Assembly (NCBI RefSeq): GCF_000003605.2
Contig: NW_003130357.1
Location: 484,219-506,275 of the forward strand
Direction of reading: 5' to 3'
Source: Saccoglossus kowalevskii
Lineage: Eukaryota; Hemichordata; Enteropneusta; Harrimaniidae
Length of the DNA: 22,057 bases
Shown here: in pieces, positions 9,215 through 20,335 of the stretch
Layout: the number at the start of each line of letters is the position of its first letter
Position numbering within the stretch: the first letter of the stretch is position 1
Notes under the pieces: generated by a model
Database searches by the model: none
What the model saw: the letters and a program-made list of their open reading frames with translations, nothing else
Told to the model about the DNA's origin: nothing
Made by a program: the position numbers and the translations under genes

Positions 9215-12200
9215 CTGAACTGTCAAAACAATACAAATGAGAGTAACGGAGTAGAAAACAACATATTTGTGGCAGCCGTATTCGTAGAACAGTGTGCTAG
9301 GAATTGATTTGCAGCCACGTGACATACATACATCAGCGCCCTGTTTTACTTGTTATTTTACGTGTAAGTTGAATGCTACAAATGCCAGATAGTGAAACAC
9401 CCAATTGGGCGTATTATTATTATCGTCGTGGTGGTAAACATTAATACCAAGTGTTATATTGCATAAGTGACCTTTTTAGGTGTGACAACATCCAACTATA
9501 CACGGTTTAATGTTGAACATTAACTGCAAATGGCAATTATATTGTCTGAATATTGGCTGAATAAGGAAATATGCACGCTAGAACGCCAATGTGAAGTGCA
9601 GTGCACGCCACAATCAACGAGACAGCGATTGGTAAACATATATTTGCATATTTCACCAGCAATATTAGTCAGGGGTGTTCTTAAATCATGTTTTACGTTT
9701 ATCCCATGAAACTGTTATTGATTAACTTTCATCTATATTACTTTACTTTATTTATGTTACTGCCGTCATGTTTTGTCATCGAGATATTATATGCGAGATT
9801 GTCAAAATAATTGAAAGGTATAAATAAATGTAGAAAATATCTAATGAGCAACCCGTGATACCAGATGATGCCTTTAATAAGAAATATATATGACACGGTT
9901 TAATAGCATGGGACTATTCATGCAGACATCATAATGTTTTCATCACATGTATGTTTCATTTCGAAGCTACTTTGTCAACAGACTGAACTAATAAGGCATA
10001 CAATCTGTTATTCGAGGAAAGGTAGTCCGTGGCACAACGCATCCAGTGGTATTCTTTTCTATTCAATAATAATAAAAAAAGTTATAACGGCTTTTTGCAT
10101 TTTTTTTTCAATTTTCAGTCTATATCATTTGTCTGTAGTGACAAAAGGCAGGTGATGAACAACTAAAAATAAAAAAAATACGGAGTTTCCCGCGCTTTTA
10201 TGCCAAACTACATGATCCGAACAACGTTTTTATTTATCGTGTAGTATTTGTTTCAAGTTTGCGCTTTGAGCAAACGTCATTGTATGCACATGTACACAGT
10301 ATGCACTTAATGGTCTCAGTATAGTGTTGAACTAGTAAAAATTAAACAATCATAGTAGAAGATTTGGACATTCATTATTAAAGTATTATTAAAACAAAAC
10401 AGTATGAATATGTATTTTTTGACTTTCTCTTGTGTTCAGTTGTATTTTGTTTGTAATTCCCGTACGTTTCAATAGTAATTTACAGTTACTTGAAATCATT
10501 AGTCGTGTGCCAACTGTCATTCATTGAACAATTTATGGATTATTAATAAAAACACTTTTGTTATTTCAATTGTCCTTTTTTCTGACTGGTTATTTTGAAA
10601 ACAATATTCATTTTTCAAAATATTTAAATTAACTTTATTAATATATATGTCATATACAGGTTGTAAGTAGAATGAAGACATGTCAATTTTGAACCTGGTG
10701 TTGCCTAACATGTACAATCAACACGTTTAACAATGATTTGGATAAACGCAAAAATAAGCAATATTAGATATTGGGACGGTTTCATATATTTGAATATAAT
10801 GTTGAAGAAATGCACTAGCAAATGTCAGCGAAACTTTCAAACTGAGTTCAGAATGATTAAACACATTATGTCAGGTTTTTGCAATCGTGTACATATTAAT
10901 AAATATAAGACACAACGCATATCTCAACATTTTACCGAAAACACTGTTTTATCATTCCTTTTTGAGAAAGTTGTCGCGTGACTCGCAAATCATTAGAATG
11001 ATCTTTAAATCATGATTGTTCGCCCAGCATGCAACAGTTCGTGGAATAATCGCCACAGATCGTGACTCGAATCGCTGAGGGAAAAACTTCACAGGAGTAA
11101 ACTGGGTTTTTCATAATAAACTAATCATTTTCATATATTCTGAATGAAGAATGTTTTAATGGCGAAGGTCTTCCAGTTTGTTTGTTTTTTAAACTGAAAT
11201 ACCTCATTTACTATGTTGCTACGGCGTGAACGTAACCCTCAAATACTAACTTGATGGGATTTCATTTCAGTTTTACAAAATATTACGAAAATAGATATTT
11301 TCAACATGCGTGTTACAAAACCGTACTTTACATCTATACTGCCTGAATGCTACTGTCATTGTAGCACATAATATTGCAGAGATAATAAGAGAATGTATTC
11401 AGACGTAAAGTTTTATAGATTGAGTCTCCAATGACGTAGTTGAATGAAATGTTACTCCATTTAATAATATCCCTATAACAACGGTGTTTGCATAACTTTA
11501 TATGAAAATAAAGTTAATCATCTCAATTGATTCGAAATTATTCAGGAAGACATCAAACAACATGTCACGTGATTAACTGTGACTCAATGCGTACTAACTG
11601 TTAATATCTATTATCTACAACAGAATTTCCATCGTGATATAACATATTCCTGGTTTAGGTAATATGCCGTAGTATAACACGAACAACACAATGAGTTGTT
11701 TTTTTTACTTTAAGCACTTGAGTCGAGATATCACTTCATATGAGCAGTATTGGCTTGGTGCGCTTAAAGGATTAACAAACAAGGTTAACGATAAAACGAG
11801 GTATTAGTATATGGTTTCACGTAAAAGGTTGGGAGGCATCATTTACACGAATAAATGTTGAATAATATATATATGATCCAAGATTCTTAAATATGCAGAT
11901 AACGAAATATGACGCCACACATTAACCAATTCTCCTTTTGGTGTATGTATATATGTATTTTGTTGCCAAAATATGAGTTTGGATTATACATCCTTACGTC
12001 ATCATGTCGTCGTTAACGGGCCGGGCCGCACATGCGCACAATAGATTCAGCAATAAGACGCTTGCCCAAATCACATCTATGGCTTTTCCAATAACCAATA
12101 ACCATGTCCATTTCATGTATAGGTCCAATTTAATGTATAGCATCTTTCACGCTTGTGTCAATCGCGATCTATGGCGACTCATCATTATGTAGTGTATATG

Positions 12201-13086
12201 CCAAAATACTCTTGCGGCGGCATGGGCAGTTCCCATTGGGTGCTTGTATTCTCTTATTAGTAACCCTTTTCAATCTTCCCGAATGCTGTGATGCATTAGC
12301 AGTCCAATTTACAGTTGATATGACGGAGAAATTCACATCACGGTGGTAAGAACAGAACATAAAAAAAGGTAAATAAGAAATAAGACTGGACCTCATCTGC
12401 GAAACAGGTGGACGAATTTTGCTGGAAGAACATTTGTTATCCTCCATACATATGTTTGCATATTTTACCAAAATCAACGTAATTTAAGTAACAGATACAC
12501 GGATTGGCCACGCTCCCAGTGATTTTTAGTGCTTCACATCTCATTTGCATACAGTTATACCTATCCTTAACGTTATTTATCTCACGGCAAGACCGGTTGA
12601 CTAATGAGAATCCAGGATTCGCATCCGTAATGGACTCCTGTGAAACAAGGAACAATTTTGCAACAAAATACAACAAATTACACAAAACACAGAAACTTTA
12701 TGGCAACAAAGTTTATTCCTACCGACAAACATAATCCTGGAAATTGGAAATGAAAAGAAATTTCTGCTTTTTCATGACAGTTCAAAACACATTGATCCAA
12801 TCCGTTCCAATGTTTCCCGAAATGTTGGAAATATTTTTAATCAATCACACAGTTTGATGAGCCAGATAATGAAAACGTTTGGAAGATTAAACATCAATCA
12901 CTCGTGGGTTATGCACCACGGTTTATAACGCATGATACATCTAACTCATTATATTACACATCCACAGTTATAGAGACGTTACAATGTATCGTAAAAGTTA
13001 ATTATATTAACAGTCTTTACACGTTGCATGACTAATCCACAGAGGCTGACATGATAGGGCAAAGGTACCATGCAAGCATACTTGTC

Positions 13087-13113
13087 ACAGTCTCTCCATA
13101 GATGGACTGTGGG
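13087..13113. repeat. short inverted repeat CACAGTC/GACTGTG
   Basis: CACAGTC and GACTGTG form 7-bp arms around about 12 nt. The same arm sequence appears in the hairpin at 17945-17972, so the two may be diverged copies of one small repeat family. Confidence 0.45.
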
Positions 13114-13317
13114 TCAGTTCACAATTAGAAATGAAAAGTAACTACACATGTGTATATTGTCTTCTTCACTTAAAGCATGTAATATATAATAATATATTGC
13201 AACTAGAAATAAAAGGTGTTGAAAAGTACACACACACATAGTCCGTGTACCAATAAGGAGTAAGTTTTTGTAAAACGTGTTATATGCCTTTAGTCAATGT
13301 TAAATGTTAGGTATAAA

Positions 13318-13341
13318 AATTCCATTGAATTAAATGGAATT
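13318..13341. repeat. perfect 9-bp hairpin with 6-nt loop
   Basis: AATTCCATT (13318-13326) and AATGGAATT (13333-13341) enclose the loop GAATTA. There is no gene beside it for which it could be an obvious regulatory element. Confidence 0.6.
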
Positions 13342-15040
13342 GCCCTTTATATAATTCACCCCATAGCTGTAAAAATGACAAATTGTTTAAAAACAGTCAA
13401 ATGTTATTTGGAACTAGAACCTGGTTTTGAATTGTATACAATATTTATTGATATAGGTTGGTTTCTAGAACCATTGAAGTAGTAATCACTGAACAAGTTT
13501 GCTAATTTGCATAAATCCAAAATGGCCGCCATGAAATCACTGTCTCTACTAGACATTATACAGCAAATTTAGATGTCTTTTAAACAAATTAATGGAATCT
13601 ATAGGAATGCTTAGCATTTGCATAATAGTACTTTATATGCACAAACGCAATATGAACACCATAAGATCAGAATTCCGAATTCAAAACGAGATCTTTACAA
13701 TTGCATTACAATTCTCGAATATTGATTGTGTAATTATATTTACATTCAATGCTAGGTTCGTGGTACTATTTATACAGATTGAATAATGAATGTGTATTCA
13801 GGGTGAGGATAGAAAACACCAACTATCACTTGTCATGTAAAATCGCATAATATATGCATGGGAAACTGGATTTATATTCATCAACATTGCGTCAAACTAG
13901 TAGTCTGTGTTTACATTCCAGAGCGTAAGTATGGCATATGACGTATGAATAATGATGGACAACGGAAAACTGTTTTAAACACAAATTATTAAGATGTTTC
14001 GATCACAGTTAAAGGTGATCATTGAACGAGCAGGTTCGGATTGTAACGTTCAACGAAATAGATGACACGACTGTACCAACATGATAGAATTTCACATAAC
14101 CGATTGTTTTTGTTGTTGTTTTTGTTGTTGCTTTTTCCTATTTTTAAATTGTCATACTTTATCTTCGGTAATAACACCCAAAGTGAAGGATTTAGTGGTT
14201 ATAACATTCAAACAGAGTCTGTTTTGATCGACTGTTGCTTACGGTTTATGTTTTATTTTGCCTCATTTACTAAATGCTAACGGTGTCACTAGGCATTTTT
14301 TCTTTCTTGAGCGTTCTTCAGAATAAACGGTCGTATTTATACAAAAAAAAATGTTTTTATTTTTTCTGACTGAATGTAGCCCCGCCTATTAGCTAACAAT
14401 CATCGTCAAGTGAGGACAAACAAACGAAGGAAAAGGGAGGGAGTCCAGAGAGGGGAAAGCCAACACGCCGTTATGAGGTAAGCATACATTCTCGACGGAC
14501 TTTTAACTTTCTTACATGTAATATTAGATTTTGAGGGCTCCTGGGTGCGGAAAAGTACACTAAATGACCCAAACAGCATGCGTTACAGACGTTCCTATGC
14601 AAAATTTGATTTTGCTAGTACTTAATCCAATTTAACGCTTTGGCTATTCTATTGACATAGGCTGTTTATCTTCTTGATTTAGCACTTGAGCTGACTGGTG
14701 GCTATTCTCGACACAATTAAAGCAAATGCGAGCAAGCATGTTCATATGTAACCTTGTTAAATCGTTTTGGTTTGTCTCACTCTGCTCTATTGGAACTGGC
14801 AACAGCAACGTGTGAGAGCACTGCTTCAGAAGTAGACAGTGTATAGCACGACACGACGCATCTAGCTGTGAAGAAACTAAATAAGCGTCTATCATTTAAA
14901 ATTATTTTCGAACAAATACCACTTGCTCCTGGTTTTATTCTAACATTCTCGTACGATTTTCTATATACCGCAAACCTGATTACTGATCACTGACCTTGGT
15001 GGCGTGCTTAAGGACCCCAAAATCAATTTTTCCCACTTTA

Positions 15041-15600
15041 AGTGTTTTATAATTAAACACATTAATTCTTAAAATCGCAAATGAGTTATTTTACAACATT
15101 ACTATTTTAAAACTCATATTTTTTTCTTTTTTGTGATAAAACATTTGAAGTGCTTGTTTGCATATTAAAGCATACTTAAAGTGTTTATAATCTGCATAAT
15201 TGCGAAAAGTGTATATTATGAAAACACTTGCAGTTGGTGGTTTTATTGCAACATTTCGGAGATGTTTATGCACATAACATATTATACACCATTAGTGTTT
15301 CTATTAGAAACACGCATTGAAGTGTTTCCACGAGAAACATGTATAAGAAGTGCTTATTATCATATTTACTAGCCACACATTTTTAAAAGTGTTGCCACCA
15401 GAAATATGTATTGAAAAAGTGTTTATCTTCGCAACATTTTCACCTTTCATGCAAAACACAGTCTGAATATTGAAAAAGTGCTTATAAATAACAGAGACGC
15501 ATTTTAAAATGTGTTTCCACTGATAACATAGTAAAAAAAGTGTTAATGAGCAAATTATATCAAATGATGCGTTTCGTGATAAAACATATTACACTGTTGT
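15041..15600. repeat. degenerate tandem array of about 29-bp hairpin-like units
   Basis: The motif AGTG(T/C)TT recurs at 15041, 15149, 15180, 15208, 15294, 15321, 15349, 15388, 15418, 15477 and, in altered form, 15509 and 15539. Spacings cluster near 28-32 bp or two to three times that. The gaps hold decayed copies, for instance near 15237, 15262 and 15448. Most units also carry a partly complementary AAACA(T/C) about 6-12 bp after the first arm. The clearest is GTGTTTCT-ATT-AGAAACAC at 15295-15313. A working consensus is AGTGTTT, a short loop, GAAACAT, then about 10 bp of AT-rich spacer. About 16-19 units fit. Divergence between units is high, so this is an old array rather than a recent expansion. 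Confidence 0.75.
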
Positions 15601-16093
15601 ATAGTAATCATATAATCATAACATACGATAAACAAATCACTTAATCAAGTAAGTATTTATTCCTAATTATAAACGTTATAACGTTTAATAAGTTTGAGTA
15701 CAGCCAAGATAGTATAGTTGTTGTAAAGAATAATAACAATCGCATAAAGAAGTGTCCTCGACCATGTGGTATTGGATACAGTCTCTATGGGCACATCAAA
15801 TTCCTGGGAAAAATAAGCAATAGTGGAGCAAATAAAAAACCATTAGTTTCAGTGAAACATGCTCTCTAGAGAAAAAATATCCTATTGCAATCACATTCTC
15901 ACTTGATTCTCGAATCTGCATATATGTACTATATCCAATCTATTTCATTCATCTTTTACTTTTCTATTAATTTCACCTCTTTTAAACCCCCCCCCCCTAA
16001 AACGGGACGCGATATTTGAATCAGAAATATGTGATGTAAAATATTATTGTTGTTATAAAGTAACACACATATAATATGAGAACAAGCATATTC

Positions 16094-16204
16094 TCAGGGG
16101 AGAACATCCGAGTATTTTCACCGCATGGCAACCATCACGGTGAAAACAAAGGCAGAACACTCTCAGAAAACGGTACTTTGGGATGGTTGTTGAGACTCCC
16201 CTGA
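16094..16204. repeat. nested pair of 9-bp inverted repeats
   Basis: The outer arms TCAGGGGAG (16094-16102) and CTCCCCTGA (16196-16204) enclose inner arms TTTTCACCG (16115-16123) and CGGTGAAAA (16138-16146). All are perfect and relatively GC-rich for this region. The geometry would suit a folded RNA or an eroded foldback element. No duplication flanks it. Confidence 0.55.
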
Positions 16205-16571
16205 ACAGTGTAACAAGATTACCTTCGTGTGTGTAACGCATATGCATTTGATTTGTCAGAAATACTTCAAAGTTGAATGAAGGCCGTTGCAAACGGTAAT
16301 GAAGTACACAACTGCCGACGCTGGCTCTATCAATTACACTTTCCACACGTTTCGTAACGGAGTAACAATATCATCATACCTCTAGATTTATTTAGGATAA
16401 CTTCCGGTTCCTTCTTTCCTCAGAAAATCTAAAAGACATCATTTGATCAAATGTGTTGTTCTTTAACGAATATGCCACCTATCCACACACTCCCGATAGT
16501 ATAATTCAATCGTTGAATGAGAGTGCGCATGACACAAGTTACCAGTTACTCGAACACGCAAAATATAATAG

Positions 16572-16598
16572 TGTTCATCGTGAACATCATCGTTCACG
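16572..16598. repeat. overlapping palindromes built from GTTCA/TGAAC
   Basis: TGTTCA-TCG-TGAACA (16572-16586) overlaps CGTGAAC-ATCATC-GTTCACG (16579-16598). The half-sites resemble steroid-type nuclear receptor half-sites but are everted rather than in the classical IR3 order, so binding is only a guess. Confidence 0.5.
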
Positions 16599-17298
16599 AA
16601 AGGTATCCCAAAATGTTTGCAAAGAAGTATTAAACTAAATTAGTGTTCAATATTTGTTTTCATTTTGTATTTATTGTATTAATGAGATTACTAAGAACAG
16701 TTAAATGCTTATGTATTATTGGAGACCCAGGGGAGCTAGTTTATCATACGTATTGTTTTTACAGGTGTGTGGTAATCACTATATTAGACGGAATTCAACA
16801 TTGATGCTCCGCCAATAGAATAATACCTCTGAAGAAAATGAATCGAATCTATTTCATTGTGCTTGTTTTCTGTAGTGTTTCAAGATAAAACAATTTGGAA
16901 GAAAAATGTTTTAGTTAAGTACTCTCATGAACGCAAAAGTGCTTTATACACCAACATTTTGCGAATTATTTGCAGTCTGGTGATTTGAATTGAAGCGTTG
17001 TTGTCGATTTTGTTTCCTGAAGTCTTTCAAATTGAAAAGTTTCAAGAAAAATGTTTAAATCACATGTGACGATTTTCAGATGTGATTGGAATTACAACCA
17101 CCGTTCACCAAATGCGGATTATCAAAATCCATTAGATCACGGTGACTTCCACCAATATAGTTTGATAAGATCATATATGCGTACAAGTAAAAAGTCAAAA
17201 GTGAAAATTGTTCAATTTATGAATAAATTGCCGTTTGTTTTTATTCTACTCAAGATTTCTGTAGTTTAATAAGTTCATCAAATAATGTGTTACGTACA

Positions 17299-17375
17299 GT
17301 ATACTAGATGAGTATATTGCTATACTAGATGAGTATATTGCTATACTAGATGAGTATATTGCTATACTAGATGAG
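17299..17375. repeat. 21-bp tandem repeat, about 3.7 copies
   Basis: Units of 21 bp containing CTATACTAGATGAGTATATT repeat head to tail. Units at 17320-17340 and 17341-17361 are identical, with a near-complete unit before and a partial unit after. The near-identity points to recent expansion. A single related core, TATACTAGATGA, occurs at about 5952-5963 without expansion. Confidence 0.95.
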
Positions 17376-19444
17376 AACCTTCTGTGAAAAAATTGAAGTA
17401 TTACGCGAAGTGCCAAAATGAAAGGCTCGAAAACGGCAAATTTGCATAAAAGTAATTTCTTGTCTTTCTACTCGTCTGGAAACCTTTTTGAAACGATATT
17501 TTTTTTCATGGTAATTCGATTAGATAATACTCGTATGTTTGACATCCCAATCGACGAAAATTATCATACTGTGATGATATTTATGGGGAAAATGCAACGA
17601 AGTTTCAGAAACCACCCGGTAAAATGGCTCCCCTTGTTTACTGAAAAAACATGGGAGGACAACGATTTAATCTAAAAATCACAAAAATAAACGCAAAGTG
17701 TTATGAATACGTGGGATTAGGTTATAAAGAAGAAATTCTAACCGCAGTCCCTCTATCTATGTGTCCTAACAGAGCTCGAAAGTTCTATCTAGTCCTCAGT
17801 CCTGTCACGTCCCGTTGGTCGCGTCCGTTGATTGAAAAAATAGTTGTTGCCGCAGCACCACCCATGTGAGCTATCTAAACTACGATTATTACGTCGATTT
17901 GTGTAATATTAATTTTCTTGGACAGCATTTCTGCTTCGTCCAAACACAGTCCCTCAACAAAGAGGGACTGTGGTCCAAAGCGTCATCGTGATCAGACTCG
18001 AAGCCAAAATCAGAGTCAGAACTTAAGAAAGCACTTGGTCGTAATATGAACCAGCATCAGATAATTTTAGGTCGAACTGTGCATCTGCATTCATGCGTTT
18101 TTTGTTTTTTTGGGGGGGGGCATGTTTTTTGTTTTTTTTACGAAAAACTGTTTACGATATAAACGTGTTAGCACCGACGGCAGCCATGTTGTTTATGTTA
18201 TAACTGAGTAGAGCATACGTAGAACTCATCAACAAGAAGGAGGCAGTGATTTGCATAATCCTCCGTCAATCTATTTTAATTAGTCTCATCGTTAAGCCAA
18301 CAGAAAAACAATGACACGCGTAGCTGTTTATCGTCGCATTTTTATTAATATTTAGCAGTTTTCTAAGTACAAAATTAACTATTTTGTTTTACTAGTGTGA
18401 AGACAACCTTGAAACATTTGAAAATATGCAAAAAAAAAATGTCCAAAAATACGCCACGAACCTGAGTATCACCCTTCACTCTTCCACTACGTGGTGCTTG
18501 ACATAGAACTATTCTCTTAAGGTAATGTCTTGATCATTTCATTATGCGTTGAATTACGCCACCTGTGTATTTAGAAAATTAGAAATGACACACAAATGTG
18601 CAGCGTCAGCAAAGTTTATTCTCAAAAGAACCATAGGAACAGTCAAAAAACGAATGTTCAAACTTAAATCGAATGTATGAGCAGCAGCATTTTTTGCTGA
18701 GTACTTCTGCTAGATTGTTTCCCATATTTTATATGTTAGCCGTAAAACGTTCCAGTAAATCACAAGGTTTGTGTTCAATTAGGAAACGTTTCTGGTATGA
18801 TATATCACAATGCTCAGTGACAATATGGTGAAAAGTTAATGTATATAATCTTTCGAGTTAACCTGTTCATATTTTGTGATGTTTTATAGAACCAAATTTG
18901 TGTCTATAAATAATGCTAATAAAATACTCAACAGTTTTTCACAAAAAAACAGGCATATAGTGAGCGCTCCTAAGCAACTGTATATTACTGCAATGATTAA
19001 CTATAGCATTTCACATAGAATGTTCTAAATGTTGTGCCCTCTAATATGCAAATGGCTAATTTGAATAATTACATATACCACTCAGAAGAGTAACTGTGTT
19101 TTCAAGAAGCTTACTATCTCTATATTACATTAGTCATGTCATGTAATGACGTGCTCAAAATGTGAAATATAATAATAGTGGTAATTATCTACAACAATTA
19201 TTCCATGTATAATTTTTAAGCTTTTAAAAAAGCAATATATTTTCTAGTCTGGTATTTATTCCATATCCTTTTCCATTGACAAAACTTTCATATGCAAAAC
19301 ATGAACTTAAACTTTAAGAACGGGGGGTTAGCTGAGGAAATGTAAAAAACAAAATGTCGGACACTGTTGATTCACAAAAGCAATATGTTGTTACTGCTCC
19401 TCATATCAAGTATACGCATATACATCAAAATGTAAATCAGTTTA
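17376..19444. other. non-coding stretch, no gene supported
   Basis: Three short ORFs of 72-85 codons (for example 17418-17675) show no recognisable domain. The region includes the hairpin at 17938-17979, a T-rich segment with 9 G at about 18096-18138, and octamer sites at 17440, 18249 and 19046. Confidence 0.5.
17938..17979. repeat. perfect 11-bp hairpin framed by 7-bp direct repeats
   Basis: CACAGTCCCTC (17945-17955) and GAGGGACTGTG (17962-17972) are perfectly complementary around the loop AACAAA. Immediately outside both arms stands GTCCAAA (17938-17944 and 17973-17979), like a 7-bp target-site duplication around a 28-bp insert. The stem is GC-rich in AT-rich surroundings. A related shorter stem lies at 13087-13113. 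Alternatives are a chance direct repeat or a longer palindrome with mismatched ends. Confidence 0.75.
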
Positions 19445-19504
19445 CACAAAATTACTGGGTGTGACTGTCACACACCCTGGATGGGGGGGGGGGGTAATTT
19501 TGTG
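19445..19504. repeat. 60-bp nested inverted repeat (MITE-like fold)
   Basis: CACAAAATTAC (19445-19455) is the exact reverse complement of GTAATTTTGTG (19494-19504). Inside, GTGTGA-CTG-TCACAC (19459-19473) forms a second stem, extendable by G/C pairs with slippage. A run of 12 G (19483-19494) fills the right half of the loop. No clear duplication flanks the ends, so an origin as a transposon is possible but unproven. Confidence 0.6.
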
Positions 19505-20335
19505 ATTTCTTAACTTCCCAGTCTCATCTCCCCATTCCCCTTTAGTTTTTTATCAGTGACATAACTATTGACTCTTGTGTAACGCTCGCGCACTCAGACA
19601 CAATTACCGAAGATATTACACATCAAAAACCTACTGGCGTCATTTTGTAATGCATAACCGATGATATTGTGAAACAGTAGCTTAAATAAAAAAGTTGTTT
19701 AACCTTTTAATCAGAATGTTCTAAGTTGAACATCCACGATAATTCAGTAAAACTACAAGGCATTAGATGAGATGAAATTATCTACACAGCGCGCGTCTGC
19801 TCGATTCGGCAGTGACCACGTCAATTTTGAACTCTCGGGGCTCGACACATTTAGTGTTCTATGGAACAAAGTGTACACGACGATGCGCAAACGAAAATGC
19901 AAAATAAAAAACAGCGTTACTGGGTGGGGGTGGTAAATAGACCTCCTAAAAATGGTATGTAGCAATTTAAACATGTTTTACAGTATATTGTGCCTATTCT
20001 TGTGTTCCAGTTTTTTTATCAAAGTGTTCAACATATTCAAAATTTTGGATGATTTGCTGCCTTTGGTATTTTCTTTATTTTGATTTACCAGTGACACACA
20101 ATTGAGACACAATTGCCGAGGTGACTGTATATCAAATACCCATTGGCGACATTTTTGTAATGCATAACTGATCTTATTGTACAAAGTAGCTTGAATAAAA
20201 GAAAAGGTGATTAACCTCCTGATCGCCAAATTTCAGAAGCATCTAAGTTGATCATACATGATAATGCAGGTATCAGCAAAGGTGAAATTATCAAAACCTC
20301 GAACACAGAGCGCGTGTGTATCGACGTCACTGGAA
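19495..20335. repeat. diverged direct duplication, two copies about 510 bp apart
   Basis: Copy A (about 19545-19800) and copy B (about 20080-20320) align in the same order. Shared blocks include GACACAATT(A/G)CCGA, TTTTGTAATGCATAAC, GTAGCTT(A/G)AATAAA, TCTAAGTTGA and TGAAATTATC, and both end near AGCGCG(C/T)GT(C/G)TG. Offsets between matching blocks are 509-510 bp, so indels nearly cancel. Similarity is high in blocks and lower between them, roughly three quarters overall by eye. A weaker match before each copy (TTTT, then TTATC/TTACC, then AGTGACA) suggests the original unit may have been the full 510 bp. Short ORFs across it are not conserved between the copies. Confidence 0.8.

Larger units (their letters stand above)
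8900..15030. other. long non-coding region downstream of the receptor
   Basis: No ORF has recognisable protein features and none exceeds about 100 codons. Small structures include palindromes at 9197-9214 and 9400-9409, hairpins at 13087-13113 and 13318-13341, a YY1-like/Kozak-like site at about 13518-13533 and a TTG-rich tract at about 14106-14131. Exact octamer (ATTTGCAT) sites occur at 9642, 12543 and 13505. I saw no tRNA, rRNA or transposon coding sequence. Confidence 0.5.
15601..17297. other. non-coding stretch with nested inverted repeats, no gene seen
   Basis: ORFs of 61-97 codons occur on both strands but none has a recognisable domain. It contains 11 C at 15987-15997, the nested inverted repeats at 16094-16204 and overlapping TGTTCA/TGAACA palindromes at 16572-16598. 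Confidence 0.5.

Noticed and set aside
13522-13572. Mini-ORF with near-ideal Kozak context (GCCGCCATGA)
   Set aside because: Only 16 codons with no donor site before the stop. The GGCCGCCATG sequence is better read as a YY1-like site or chance.
15041-15600. CRISPR-like reading of the regularly spaced repeats
   Set aside because: Units diverge along their whole length, there are no conserved repeats with unique spacers, and the sequence is eukaryotic with no cas genes.
16053-16346. 97-codon ORF on the minus strand
   Set aside because: It overlaps the nested inverted repeats and shows no recognisable motif.
17051-17869. Three consecutive ORFs of 72-85 codons on the plus strand, possible exons
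   Set aside because: No consistent splice sites join them, no domain is visible, and the last two overlap in different frames. Transcript data would be needed to revive them.
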